A stretch of DNA of 64,000 nt. Origin: Parasalinivibrio latis. Lineage in GTDB: Bacteria > Pseudomonadota > Gammaproteobacteria > Enterobacterales > Vibrionaceae. The stretch lies in NCBI RefSeq assembly GCF_036825535.1, contig NZ_CP098812.1, positions 1,860,001 to 1,924,000 of the forward strand, in the 5' to 3' direction. The notes beneath the pieces were generated by a model, which was not told the origin of the DNA, searched no databases, and saw nothing but the letters and a program-made list of their open reading frames with translations. Positions 7,193 through 15,537 of this stretch are shown one piece after another. Each line of letters begins with the position of its first letter. Positions within the stretch are counted from its first letter, which is position 1. Made by a program: the position numbers and the translations under genes.

Positions 7193-9585
7193 CGAAAGAT
7201 TGTTACCATTGTGGCGAGCCGGTTTTAACCGGCTCCCAATACCAGGTTGAAATCCTTGGTGAACCCCGGGAAATGTGTTGCCCAGGTTGCGAAGCGGTTG
7301 CCACAACAATCGTCCAAAACGGGTTAACCTCCTATTACCAGTTCCGAACAGAGACGGCAGAAAAAGCAGATCTTGTCCCTGAACAACTCCAATCCCTCAG
7401 CCTATACGATAACGAAGACATACAGCAGGAATTTGTCCGCAGCGACCAACAGCTAAAAGAGGTGACACTGTCACTTGAAGGCGTGACATGTGCGGCCTGT
7501 GCCTGGCTGATAGAAAAACAGGTTGGAAAAAAAGAGGGTGTACAGTCTATACGAGTGAACACCACGACCCACCGGGCTCTGCTTCAATGGGATCCCGAAT
7601 CAGCAAAACTCAGTGACCTGCTTGCCAGTATTCATCGGCTTGGATACAAAGCAGCCCCCTTTGAAGCGGACAAGCAGGAGCAGCAGTACCATCAGATGAT
7701 GAAAAAGTACCTGTACCGGCTTGGTATTGCCGGTATAGCGACGATGCAAGTCATGATGCTGGCTGTTGCTCTCTATTTTGAAGTGTTCGGCGACATGGAT
7801 GAAACTTTCCGGAACTATTTCCGGTGGGTCAGCCTGATTTTTGCGACGCCAGTGCTTCTGTACTCTGCCCTGCCTTTTTATCTGAGCGCCTGGCGGAACA
7901 TAAAAACAAAAACGCTGGGGATGGACGTCCCTGTTTCACTTGCTTTACTTTTTGCGTATGTGGCGAGCCTTTACGCAACAGTCATGGAAAAAGGAGAGGT
8001 GTTCTTTGAATCCATTTCTATGTTCACCTTCTTTCTACTTCTTGGCCGTTTCCTCGAAATGCGTGCCCGTAGAACGGCTGCGGCAGCAAGTGCAAACCTT
8101 CTCAAACTTGTCCCGAAGATGGCAACACTGGAATCTGGTGAACAGGTACCAGCCAGAAGCCTAAAGGTTGGTGATTTAGTTCAGGTGCTCCCAGGGGAGC
8201 ATTTGCCGGCAGACGCTGTCATCACCCAGGGAGCAACTACTGTTGATGAATCTATGCTTACTGGGGAATCAGAGCCGGTACTCCGTAATATTGGCGAGGC
8301 TGTTTTTGCGGGAACGATCAATGTAGAAGGCAATATTGCAGCGAAAGTTACAGCGCTTCCTGCCGATTCCCTAATTAGCAATATTGTCCGTCTGCAGGAC
8401 GAAGCCCAGCTATCAAAGCCCAAAGTTGCTGAGCTGGCTGATGTCGTCGCTCGGTACTTTGTTGCTGGAATACTGATAATTTCAGCCTGTACCTGGCTGT
8501 TCTGGCACTTCCATAAACCGGACGATGCATTCTGGATTATGCTCTCGGTTCTGGTCGCCACTTGCCCATGTGCACTTTCCCTGGCAACACCAACTGCCCT
8601 CACCTGCTCAACTTCCCGTATGGGACGCCTTGGGATTCTGTTGCGTCGGGGACACGTTCTGGAGTCCCTTACCCGGGTCAACCGGGTTGTCCTGGACAAA
8701 ACGGGGACGCTGACAGAAGGAAACATTCGTATCAGTGCAGTGAAGGTTCTTGACGCTGCTTACAAGGAACCTCAGTGCATGGCAATTGCTGCTTCATTGG
8801 AATCTTTTGCCAATCACCCTATTGCCCGAGCATTCACTTCATCCAAGCAAGCCGATGTTCAAGCAACAAACGTTTCTAACTTTATCGGTGAAGGTCTGGA
8901 AGGCAGTATTGATGGTAAGCAGTGGAAAATAGGAAAACCGGAGTTTGCCCTCAACGACCGATACCAGCCAAAAGCAGACGACAGCTCACTTCAAAACTTC
9001 CAAGTTTGGCTTTCGTGTAATGGGAAACCCATTGCTGCCTTCCAACTTAGTGATCCTATAAGGGAAAGCAGCCGGGAACTTATCGACAAAATCAAAAAAT
9101 CCGGAATTGCCGTTACTATGCTTACCGGAGATAACAAAACCCAGGCAGAAGCTGTTGCAAAACAGCTGAGTATTGATGAAGTCGTTGCTGGTGTAACACC
9201 TCAGGGAAAGCTTGAATACTTGAAATCTTTACCCGGCTCAGAAGTTACGCTGATGGTTGGAGATGGGGTGAATGATGCACCTGTATTGGCTGGTGCGCAC
9301 CTTTCAGTAGCAATGGGGGGAGGAACAGACATCGCCAAGGCATCTGCAGACATGGTGCTATTGGGGGATGATCTTTCCCGGTTACTGTCCGCCAGAAAGC
9401 TGGCCATCAGAACACGAAGTATTATCCGGCAGAATCTTAGTTGGGCACTGGGTTATAACCTTGTGATCCTTCCTCTGGCAGTTGCGGGCTTCGTAGCGCC
9501 TTATATCGCTGTCGTAGGAATGTCCGCATCATCCGTTATCGTGGTGACTAATTCACTTAGATTGCTGGAAAACAAGGGGAAGTAA
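7189..9585 (+). CDS. ccoI: Copper-transporting P1B-type ATPase for cbb3 assembly
   Basis: A 798-residue copper ATPase of the FixI/CcoI type, which supplies copper for the CcoN active site. In order: a cysteine-rich N-terminal metal-binding part (CYHCGEP, MCCPGCEA), a heavy-metal-associated domain (GVTCAACAW), paired membrane helices, actuator TGES, the transmembrane CPC motif at residues 459-461, the phosphorylation motif DKTGT with D503, and the hinge GDGVNDAP. Placement between ccoH and ccoS separates it from CopA exporters. It starts at ATG 7189 overlapping ccoH and ends three bases before ccoS. Confidence 0.96.
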   Translation: MTKDCYHCGEPVLTGSQYQVEILGEPREMCCPGCEAVATTIVQNGLTSYYQFRTETAEKADLVPEQLQSLSLYDNEDIQQEFVRSDQQLKEVTLSLEGVTCAACAWLIEKQVGKKEGVQSIRVNTTTHRALLQWDPESAKLSDLLASIHRLGYKAAPFEADKQEQQYHQMMKKYLYRLGIAGIATMQVMMLAVALYFEVFGDMDETFRNYFRWVSLIFATPVLLYSALPFYLSAWRNIKTKTLGMDVPVSLALLFAYVASLYATVMEKGEVFFESISMFTFFLLLGRFLEMRARRTAAAASANLLKLVPKMATLESGEQVPARSLKVGDLVQVLPGEHLPADAVITQGATTVDESMLTGESEPVLRNIGEAVFAGTINVEGNIAAKVTALPADSLISNIVRLQDEAQLSKPKVAELADVVARYFVAGILIISACTWLFWHFHKPDDAFWIMLSVLVATCPCALSLATPTALTCSTSRMGRLGILLRRGHVLESLTRVNRVVLDKTGTLTEGNIRISAVKVLDAAYKEPQCMAIAASLESFANHPIARAFTSSKQADVQATNVSNFIGEGLEGSIDGKQWKIGKPEFALNDRYQPKADDSSLQNFQVWLSCNGKPIAAFQLSDPIRESSRELIDKIKKSGIAVTMLTGDNKTQAEAVAKQLSIDEVVAGVTPQGKLEYLKSLPGSEVTLMVGDGVNDAPVLAGAHLSVAMGGGTDIAKASADMVLLGDDLSRLLSARKLAIRTRSIIRQNLSWALGYNLVILPLAVAGFVAPYIAVVGMSASSVIVVTNSLRLLENKGK

Positions 9586-9587
9586 CT

Positions 9588-9773
9588 GTGGAAAGCCTCT
9601 TTATATTGATTCCTATCGCCATCATCCTGGTTGCTTTGGCTGTTGTCGTGTTTATCTGGGCCGTAAAAAGTGAGCAGTTTGATGACCTGGAGCGGCAGGG
9701 TTACAGCATTTTAATGGACGATGAGCCGGAAACTGATAAGTCAGATAAAAATGAGGACGGAACATCATCATGA
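9588..9773 (+). CDS. ccoS: cbb3 oxidase maturation protein CcoS
   Basis: A 61-residue protein from a GTG start, with one N-terminal membrane helix (LFILIPIAIILVALAVVVF) and the family hallmark WAVKSEQFDDLERQGYSIL. CcoS is needed to insert cofactors into the oxidase. AAGGGGAAG upstream is the ribosome site. The stop overlaps the next gene's ATG by four bases, so the group is translated as a chain. Confidence 0.93.
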   Translation: MESLFILIPIAIILVALAVVVFIWAVKSEQFDDLERQGYSILMDDEPETDKSDKNEDGTSS

Positions 9774-10444
9774 CATCTGATTTTTTCGCAGCAGTGCTGG
9801 TTGGCTTTCTCGGAGCCGGCCACTGTATCAGCATGTGTGGCGGTATTGCCGCCTCCCTTTGCTCCGGAGTTCCCAACTCTGCATCAGGAACCATGAAATG
9901 GCTCTATTTGCTTAACTACAATATTGGTCGAATTTTCTCTTATTGTGTTGCTGGGGGCCTGGTCGGCGGTGTCTTTGCATCCGCGGTGGAGATTACAGGT
10001 TGGCAGTCTGGCCTTATGTGGTTGAGAGGCATGGCCGCCATCATGCTTATTCTTATGGCCCTCTATATATCCCGTATTTGGCAGGGCATTACCTACATTG
10101 AACGAGGCGGTAAGGCCATCTGGCGCTACATCTCGCCCCTGACATCTCGATTCATTCCCCTTCCCAACGCTTGGTCTGCACTTCCATTTGGAATCCTATG
10201 GGGTTGGTTGCCTTGTGGGCTTGTGTATTCAGCTCTTAGCTGGGCAGCAGTTTCTGGAAGTGTGACGTCGGGCATATTTGTCATGCTTGGATTTGGTACG
10301 GGAACCTTGCCTGCAATGCTTTTTATGGCAGGAATTGGCATTAAGGCTGCCGGTTTTTTGAACAGCGGCCCATTTAGGTATACAGCATCAGCCTTGTTGT
10401 TTGGATACGGCATTTACACTGCTTATGGCATTTTCAGTTTCTGA
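9770..10444 (+). CDS. TauE/SafE-like membrane protein linked to cbb3 assembly
   Basis: A 224-residue multipass inner-membrane protein of the heavy-metal-linked subgroup of TauE/SafE, which often follows ccoS in vibrios and shewanellas. The N-terminus has the GHCISMCGGI motif, with cysteine, histidine and methionine candidate metal ligands, and a later GWLPCGLVYSAL motif repeats the pattern. Copper handling for the oxidase is a reasonable inference; sulphite export is unlikely in this context. It starts within the ccoS stop and is the last gene before fnr. Confidence 0.85.
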   Translation: MTSDFFAAVLVGFLGAGHCISMCGGIAASLCSGVPNSASGTMKWLYLLNYNIGRIFSYCVAGGLVGGVFASAVEITGWQSGLMWLRGMAAIMLILMALYISRIWQGITYIERGGKAIWRYISPLTSRFIPLPNAWSALPFGILWGWLPCGLVYSALSWAAVSGSVTSGIFVMLGFGTGTLPAMLFMAGIGIKAAGFLNSGPFRYTASALLFGYGIYTAYGIFSF

Positions 10445-10555
10445 TATTCAAGACACCTATTGAGAAGGTTGTTGTTACAAACCATTTACCCGCAAGGAGT
10501 TCTGCCGAAAGACTTCTACAATCCCCTCGATTTCTTCTACGAAGATGGTAGAATA

Positions 10556-10569
10556 TTGACTTATATCAA
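10556..10569 (+). promoter_or_regulatory. FNR box upstream of fnr
   Basis: TTGACTTATATCAA matches the FNR consensus TTGATNNNNATCAA at nine of ten defined positions. It lies 21 bases before the fnr start codon, so bound FNR would sit over or downstream of the promoter, the geometry of autorepression. Confidence 0.75.
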
Positions 10570-10589
10570 ATGTCGATTTTGCAGGACCT

Positions 10590-11330
10590 ATGATCTCGGA
10601 TAAGCTGACCAATAAACGTGTTCAGTCTGGCGGCTGTGCCATTCATTGTCACGATTGCAGTATTAGCCAGTTGTGCATCCCTTTCACTCTTAATGAAAAC
10701 GAGCTCAACCAACTCGATCAAATCATCGAACGAAAGAAGCCGATTCAAAAGGGTCAAGAGCTTTTCAAAGCTGGGGATGAACTACGTTCTCTGTACGCTA
10801 TCCGATCTGGAACTATCAAGAGCTACACCATTACAGAGCAAGGTGATGAACAAATCACGGCCTTCCATCTTGCCGGTGATTTGGTCGGTTTTGACGCCAT
10901 CAATTTTATGAAACATCCCAGTTTTGCTCAGGCGTTAGAAACCTCAATGGTATGTGAAATTCCATTTGAAATTCTGGACGATTTGTCGGGCAAAATGCCT
11001 AAACTTCGTCAGCAAATAATGCGCTTGATGAGTAGTGAGATAAAGGGTGACCAGGACATGATTCTCCTGCTTTCTAAAAAGAACGCAGAAGAACGCCTGG
11101 CAGCGTTCCTTTATAACCTTTCGATGCGCTTTTCTCAGCGTGGTTTCTCCCCTCGCGAGTTTCGCCTGACGATGACTCGAGGTGACATTGGCAATTACTT
11201 GGGGCTTACGGTTGAAACAATCAGTCGTCTGCTGGGCCGGTTCCAAAAATCCGGTATGCTCAATGTCAAAGGCAAGTACATTACGATCCTTGACCACGAG
11301 GAATTAGCATCACTTGCCGGTGCTAAGTAA
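10590..11330 (+). CDS. fnr: Anaerobic transcriptional regulator FNR
   Basis: A 246-residue oxygen-sensing regulator of the CRP/FNR family. The N-terminal cluster cysteines are present (CAIHCHDCSISQLC, with C20, C23 and C29 as expected ligands), and the fourth ligand is C122 in SMVCEIPF. A cyclic-nucleotide-binding-like beta barrel and a long dimer helix follow. The C-terminal helix-turn-helix carries the FNR recognition pattern E-x-x-S-R (TVETISRLLGRF). FNR activates or represses genes when its 4Fe-4S cluster is intact under low oxygen; candidate targets here are fnr itself and ompW. This is the conserved cco-fnr-uspE gene order. Confidence 0.96.
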   Translation: MISDKLTNKRVQSGGCAIHCHDCSISQLCIPFTLNENELNQLDQIIERKKPIQKGQELFKAGDELRSLYAIRSGTIKSYTITEQGDEQITAFHLAGDLVGFDAINFMKHPSFAQALETSMVCEIPFEILDDLSGKMPKLRQQIMRLMSSEIKGDQDMILLLSKKNAEERLAAFLYNLSMRFSQRGFSPREFRLTMTRGDIGNYLGLTVETISRLLGRFQKSGMLNVKGKYITILDHEELASLAGAK

Positions 11331-11359
11331 AAATATTTTTCCTGCAAAGACATACTGAA

Positions 11360-11391
11360 AAATGGCGCTTTTTAGCGCCATTTCAATTTTT
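11360..11391 (+). terminator. Terminator of fnr
   Basis: AAATGGCGCT pairs with AGCGCCATTT around a TTTT loop (10 base pairs), followed by CAATTTTTT. A standard intrinsic terminator between fnr and uspE. Confidence 0.85.
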
Positions 11392-11476
11392 TAGCGACAA
11401 TGTGATTTGGCAAATGGTGTCGATTGTTATACTTACGTTAGAGTAATAGTGTTGGTATTTGGCTGAGGAGGCGAAT

Positions 11477-12421
11477 ATGACACGCTACGAAAACTTACTT
11501 GTCGTTATCGATCCTGCGCGAGAGGATCAACCCGCCCTTTCCCGCGCAATTCAGCTTGCGTCTCACAATGACACCACCACTCGTCTGGTACTCTTTCTTG
11601 CAATCTACGACTTCTCTTACGAAATGACCTCTATGCTGTCAGCAGATGAACGTCAGGCTATGAGAGATGGAGTGGTACGTCAGCGTGAAGACTGGTTAAA
11701 ATCCATCCTGAAAGGTCATGATACAGACTCATTAGAAATCAGTGTTAGGGTTGTATGGCATAACCGCCCATATGAAAGCGTCATTGCTCAGGTCTTTGAA
11801 GGCGGACATGACCTTGTTGTGAAAGCAACCCATCAACACGACACTCTGGGCTCTGTTATCTTTACACCTACAGATTGGCACCTGATGCGCAAATGCCCTT
11901 GCCCTCTTCTGTTGGTTAAAGGCAATGACTGGCCAGAAAATGGAAAGGTCGTTGCAGCTGTACACGTTGGCTCAGAGACTGACACTCACCATGACCTCAA
12001 CGATAAACTCGTTAGTGAGGCTAAGGCTATGGGGCGTTTACTTAATGCGGAATTCACATTGGTAAACGCTTATCCGCCTACACCGGTAAATATCACTATT
12101 GAGCTCCCTGAATTTGATCCTGCTTCTTATACAGACGCGATTCGCGGGCATCACTTAACCGCCATGAAGGCATTACGGCAAAAACATGGCATTCCGGAAG
12201 AACAAACATTGGTTGAAGAAGGAATGCCTGAGGATGTTATCCCCAAAGCCGCACGCGAACTGGAAGCTGAGTTGGTAATCATTGGTACAACTGGACGAAC
12301 AGGTTTATCGGCTGTATTTATTGGTAATACTGCGGAACACACGATAGATCAGTTAGATTGTGATGTGCTTGCAATCAAGCCTGACGGTTATGTCAGTCCA
12401 CTTGACCCTAATCAATCATAA
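11477..12421 (+). CDS. uspE: Universal stress protein E
   Basis: A 314-residue cytosolic protein with two tandem Usp domains, as expected for UspE. The first begins YENLLVVIDPAREDQPALSRA; the second ends with the nucleotide-binding type motif IIGTTGRTGLSAVFIGNTAEHT. UspE is linked to stress tolerance, adhesion and motility in enterobacteria. The ATG at 11477 is chosen because GAGGAGG lies eight bases upstream; an in-frame TTG at 11459 precedes that ribosome site. It follows fnr, a pairing conserved in many gammaproteobacteria. Confidence 0.95.
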   Translation: MTRYENLLVVIDPAREDQPALSRAIQLASHNDTTTRLVLFLAIYDFSYEMTSMLSADERQAMRDGVVRQREDWLKSILKGHDTDSLEISVRVVWHNRPYESVIAQVFEGGHDLVVKATHQHDTLGSVIFTPTDWHLMRKCPCPLLLVKGNDWPENGKVVAAVHVGSETDTHHDLNDKLVSEAKAMGRLLNAEFTLVNAYPPTPVNITIELPEFDPASYTDAIRGHHLTAMKALRQKHGIPEEQTLVEEGMPEDVIPKAARELEAELVIIGTTGRTGLSAVFIGNTAEHTIDQLDCDVLAIKPDGYVSPLDPNQS

Positions 12422-12438
12422 TTCAGTTCAGACACTGT

Positions 12439-12470
12439 AAAGGCATCCTAAGGGATGCCTTTATATTTTA
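12439..12470 (+). terminator. Terminator of uspE
   Basis: AAAGGCATCC pairs with GGATGCCTTT around TAAG (10 base pairs), followed by an A/T-rich tail. It ends just before the ribosome site of the next gene, so that gene may also be read through. Confidence 0.7.
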
Positions 12471-12481
12471 AGGAGAAGAGG

Positions 12482-12826
12482 ATGTACAGGTTCAGCTGCC
12501 ATTGTGGAGAGGTCAATATTGTTGTTTACCAAAAACCTCAGTCATTAACCCGCTGCAACTGCAGCCTTTGTCAAAGATACAGTGCTGTCTGGGGGTATTT
12601 TAAACCTGTTGATGTCGAAATTGATGCCAATACCGGCTCTCTGGATACTTATTGCTGGGGAGATAAAATGATTAATTTCAACCGGTGCAAGACCTGTGGA
12701 TGTGTAACTCACTATACGCTGACATCAAAAACACAGAATGACAAAGTAGGTATTAATTTTAATATGGGTGATTCAAGTTTAATAAATGAGATTCCAATAA
12801 AATACTTTGATGGTGCTTCGATGTGA
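12482..12826 (+). CDS. GFA/CENP-V family zinc-binding protein
   Basis: A 114-residue protein of the glutathione-dependent formaldehyde-activating enzyme (GFA/CENP-V) fold. Zinc-ligand cysteines are visible in FSCHCGEV, CNCSLCQRY and CKTCGCVTHY. The ATG at 12482 follows AAGGAGAAGAG; an upstream in-frame start lacks such a site. Members of this fold are widespread and few have a tested activity, so no substrate is proposed. It sits alone between uspE and ompW. Confidence 0.82.
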   Translation: MYRFSCHCGEVNIVVYQKPQSLTRCNCSLCQRYSAVWGYFKPVDVEIDANTGSLDTYCWGDKMINFNRCKTCGCVTHYTLTSKTQNDKVGINFNMGDSSLINEIPIKYFDGASM

Positions 12827-13131
12827 ATGTAGTGCATTAATATAAAGAGTGAATTCTAAGGTTTTATATTCATTAAAATATGGTTTTTACCCCACATTTC
12901 AGGACAAGTTAAAATAAAACATTCTTTCATATTCACCATTAGGTAACAAAACCGCACAGGGGTTAACTAACTCAATAAAAACAGACAATTACATTTCTTC
13001 GATGTTATTTTTTGACGAAAATTACCTGCTGAAATGTCAATATAATTCTTAAAATCCTTTCTGTTTACCCATTCTGTCACTTCGAAATTATTCAATTTAT
13101 GAAAGTCCTGTTTTATTCATTGCATGGCTAA

Positions 13132-13145
13132 TTGATCTCAATCAA
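13132..13145 (+). promoter_or_regulatory. FNR box 1 upstream of ompW
   Basis: TTGATCTCAATCAA is a perfect match to the FNR consensus TTGATNNNNATCAA, 118 bases before the ompW start codon. Confidence 0.82.
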
Positions 13146-13175
13146 TTCTTATTTATCATTAGTAATTTTTATAAA

Positions 13176-13189
13176 TTGACTCAAATCAA
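13176..13189 (+). promoter_or_regulatory. FNR box 2 upstream of ompW
   Basis: TTGACTCAAATCAA matches the FNR consensus at nine of ten positions. Its centre is 44 bases from that of box 1, so two FNR dimers would bind on the same DNA face. Confidence 0.72.
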
Positions 13190-13262
13190 TTACCCATCTC
13201 CATTAGATGTTAAATTCACTTCAATTTAACGTGAAGCCAAAGAAAACAAGATGGAGATAATA

Positions 13263-13901
13263 ATGATGAAAAAAGCAGTATGCGCAGCAATGGTATCATC
13301 AGTTTTGCTGTCCGTGTCCGCTGTTGCCCACGAGCAAGGAGACATCGTAGTACGCGGTGGAATTGCCAGTGTTGTTCCCAATGAAAGCAGTGACAATGTA
13401 TTGGGTTTAGGCGAATTTGACATTAATTCTGACACCCAACTCGGATTGACCGTAGGTTATATGTTTACGGATAACATCAGTCTGGAAATTCTTGCTGCCA
13501 CCCCATTTAAACATGATGTATCACTTAACGGTGTCGGAACCATTGCAGAAGTTGAGCATCTTCCTCCTACATTTATGGTTCAATATTATTTTGGTAACAA
13601 AGACAGCAAATTGCGCCCTTATGTTGGGGCCGGATTAAATTTCACTACTTTTTTCAATGAAGATTTAACCAACACGGGTAAAGCTGCCGGGTTATCAGAT
13701 CTTTCGTTGGATGATTCATGGGGACTGGCTGCAAATATTGGTGCCGACTACATGCTGTCAGACAAGCTGTTTGCCGGTGCATCAATCTGGTATGCAGATA
13801 TTGGAACCGACGTTAAGTTCAAGCACAACGGAAATCCTCAAAAAATAAAAACTGACATTGACCCCTGGGTGTTCATGGTCTCGGTCGGTTACGAATTCTA
13901 A
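13263..13901 (+). CDS. ompW: Outer membrane protein OmpW
   Basis: A 212-residue OmpW-family eight-stranded beta barrel. It has a signal peptide with probable cleavage after SVSAVA, the GDIVVRGGIASVVP start of the barrel, the LEILAATPFKHDV and PPTFMVQYYFG signatures, and a C-terminal aromatic end (VSVGYEF). The start is one of two adjacent ATGs at 13263/13266 after GGAGATAAT. OmpW forms a narrow channel for small hydrophobic molecules and is FNR- or ArcA-controlled in several gammaproteobacteria, consistent with the two FNR boxes here. Confidence 0.94.
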   Translation: MMKKAVCAAMVSSVLLSVSAVAHEQGDIVVRGGIASVVPNESSDNVLGLGEFDINSDTQLGLTVGYMFTDNISLEILAATPFKHDVSLNGVGTIAEVEHLPPTFMVQYYFGNKDSKLRPYVGAGLNFTTFFNEDLTNTGKAAGLSDLSLDDSWGLAANIGADYMLSDKLFAGASIWYADIGTDVKFKHNGNPQKIKTDIDPWVFMVSVGYEF

Positions 13902-13933
13902 ACAGATAAAAGATGCAATAGCAGTGTAGTAGG

Positions 13934-13960
13934 ATGGCAGCCAACCGGCTGCCATTTTTT
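13934..13960 (+). terminator. Terminator of ompW
   Basis: ATGGCAGCC pairs with GGCTGCCAT around AACC, followed by TTTTT. A strong intrinsic terminator that also abuts the stop of the convergent minus-strand gene. Confidence 0.88.
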
Positions 13961-14306
13961 AAATCTCTACACAGCCCACAATGGACCAATAAAAGGTCTG
14001 ATGGCGCCACTTTGACGTCCCAACTTGTTTCCGTTCACCTGGGTTAAGTGTTTTTATTTTATACTCTTCGCGCCATTGGCCTTGGTACATAAAGCGGACT
14101 TTTGATGTCACAGAAATACGTTTGTCTCCACTCCTGTTTTTAACAAACACCCAAGCACCATAGTCACCACCTACCCTCTGATATTCAAGAATTGCACGGC
14201 CACCACAATTTGGGGATAAAACCTCTCCCGAATCTTCAACATAAGGGGCGGACGCCATTTCGTCATATATCTCATCGTGATCAAGGATCAGTTTTGGTTC
14301 CGTCAC
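13959..14306 (-). CDS. Hypothetical protein
   Basis: Not recognised. The favoured start is a GTG at 14306, preceded by a strong AAAGGAGAGAAG ribosome site; a TTG at 14333 would read through that site. The 115-residue product has no signal peptide or membrane segment. An acidic N-terminal part (ILDHDEIYDEMASAPYVEDSG) precedes a beta-rich domain with two cysteines and several aromatics (YGAWVFVKNRSG, RFMYQGQWREEYKIKTL). It is convergent with ompW and divergent from ttcA. The coding call rests on the ribosome site and protein-like composition. Confidence 0.6.
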   Translation of the reverse strand: MTEPKLILDHDEIYDEMASAPYVEDSGEVLSPNCGGRAILEYQRVGGDYGAWVFVKNRSGDKRISVTSKVRFMYQGQWREEYKIKTLNPGERKQVGTSKWRHQTFYWSIVGCVEI

Positions 14307-14544
14307 TTCTTCTCTCCTTTTTTGTTTAAACAAAAGTGTACGGAAATTCAGTGATTACAGTTATCTGATAATTCTCCCAGTAAACAACAGGTTTCATTAC
14401 TATTTAAGGGAACAGTGAGTTGTAGATTTGGTGCTTCCCTCTGGCATCCGTCGTCGAAATCCGTATCATACGCGCCTACAACATAAGATACGTCCGGATG
14501 ACATGTTTACACCGGGCCGGGTAAGTAATCAGAGCAATATAAGA

Positions 14545-15471
14545 ATGACGACTACAGAAGAACTCACTAAGGCACAAGTCTATAATTTCAACAAGTTGCA
14601 AAAACGTCTTCGTCGTGAAGTTGGTAATGCCATTGCAGACTTCAATATGATTGAAGAAGGTGATCGCATTATGGTTTGCCTGTCAGGTGGCAAAGACAGC
14701 TTTGCGATGCTGGATATTTTACGCAGCCTGCAAAAAAGTGCTCCTGTATCGTTTGAACTCATTGCCGTAAACCTTGACCAAAAGCAGCCGGGTTTTCCAG
14801 GCCACATCCTGCCTGAATACCTTGAGAGTCTTGGCGTACAGTACAAAATTGTTGAAGAAGACACCTACTCAATCGTTAAAGATAAGATTCCCGAAGGGAA
14901 AACAACCTGTTCCCTGTGCTCACGTCTTCGCCGCGGCATTCTGTACCGAACTGCTAAAGAATTGGGCGCGACTAAAATTGCTCTGGGGCATCACCGTGAT
15001 GACATTCTGGAAACCCTGTTCCTGAATATGTTCTACGGCGGAAAACTGAAGTCTATGCCACCAAAATTGGTTTCTGACAACGGTGAACATGTCGTTATCC
15101 GTCCACTGGCATACGCCCGGGAAAAAGATATTATCCGGTTTGCGGAAATGAAAGAATTCCCGATTATTCCGTGTAACCTGTGTGGTTCTCAACCAAACTT
15201 GCAACGCCAGGTCATCAAAGAAATGTTACGTGATTGGGATCGTCGCTTCCCTGGCCGCATCGAGACTATGTTCCGCTCACTGCAGAATGTTGTTCCTTCA
15301 CACTTGGCTGACTTCGAGCTGTTCGATTTCAAATCCATCAACAGTGATTCTGGCGTCATTAATGGCGGTGATATTGCCTTTGACCGCGAACAATTCTCAG
15401 ATTCCGCGCCCCAAACAGATGCAGTTGAAGTTGACCCATCTCTGATGATGAATGTTGTAGAGGTTAAATAA
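14545..15471 (+). CDS. ttcA: tRNA 2-thiocytidine biosynthesis protein TtcA
   Basis: A 308-residue ATP-dependent sulphurtransferase that makes 2-thiocytidine at position 32 of certain tRNAs. The PP-loop SGGKDS is near residue 55. Cluster-binding cysteines occur in TTCSLCSRLRRG and IPCNLCGSQPNLQRQ. The ALGHHRDDILETL and NVVPSHL regions match E. coli TtcA closely. The ATG at 14545 (MTTTEELTKAQ) aligns with the usual N-terminus; the frame stays open upstream to 14428, but that stretch is not family-like. The ribosome site is weak. Confidence 0.95.
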   Translation: MTTTEELTKAQVYNFNKLQKRLRREVGNAIADFNMIEEGDRIMVCLSGGKDSFAMLDILRSLQKSAPVSFELIAVNLDQKQPGFPGHILPEYLESLGVQYKIVEEDTYSIVKDKIPEGKTTCSLCSRLRRGILYRTAKELGATKIALGHHRDDILETLFLNMFYGGKLKSMPPKLVSDNGEHVVIRPLAYAREKDIIRFAEMKEFPIIPCNLCGSQPNLQRQVIKEMLRDWDRRFPGRIETMFRSLQNVVPSHLADFELFDFKSINSDSGVINGGDIAFDREQFSDSAPQTDAVEVDPSLMMNVVEVK

Positions 15472-15490
15472 CCCTCTTCACTGCCAGAAA

Positions 15491-15517
15491 AAAGGCGTGC
15501 CAGTGCACGCCTTTCAG
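15491..15517. terminator. Convergent terminator of ttcA and the DUF2987 gene
   Basis: AAAGGCGTGC pairs with GCACGCCTTT around CAGT (10 base pairs). A-rich sequence on the left gives a T-tract on the minus strand as well, so it can act in both directions. Confidence 0.75.
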
Positions 15518-15537
15518 TTCAAGTAGCTCCAGATGGG

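Larger units (their letters stand above)
12827..13262 (+). promoter_or_regulatory. AT-rich regulatory region upstream of ompW
   Basis: A 436-base stretch with no credible gene. It is strongly AT-rich, unlike its neighbours. The 3' half holds two FNR-type boxes, listed separately, and a GGAG ribosome site before ompW. Nothing recognisable was seen in the first 300 bases, and no clear terminator for the preceding gene. Confidence 0.6.

Noticed and set aside
8181..8726. A 181-codon minus-strand frame inside ccoI
   Set aside because: It is antisense to conserved P-type ATPase motifs, and its arginine- and serine-rich composition is typical of a reverse shadow.
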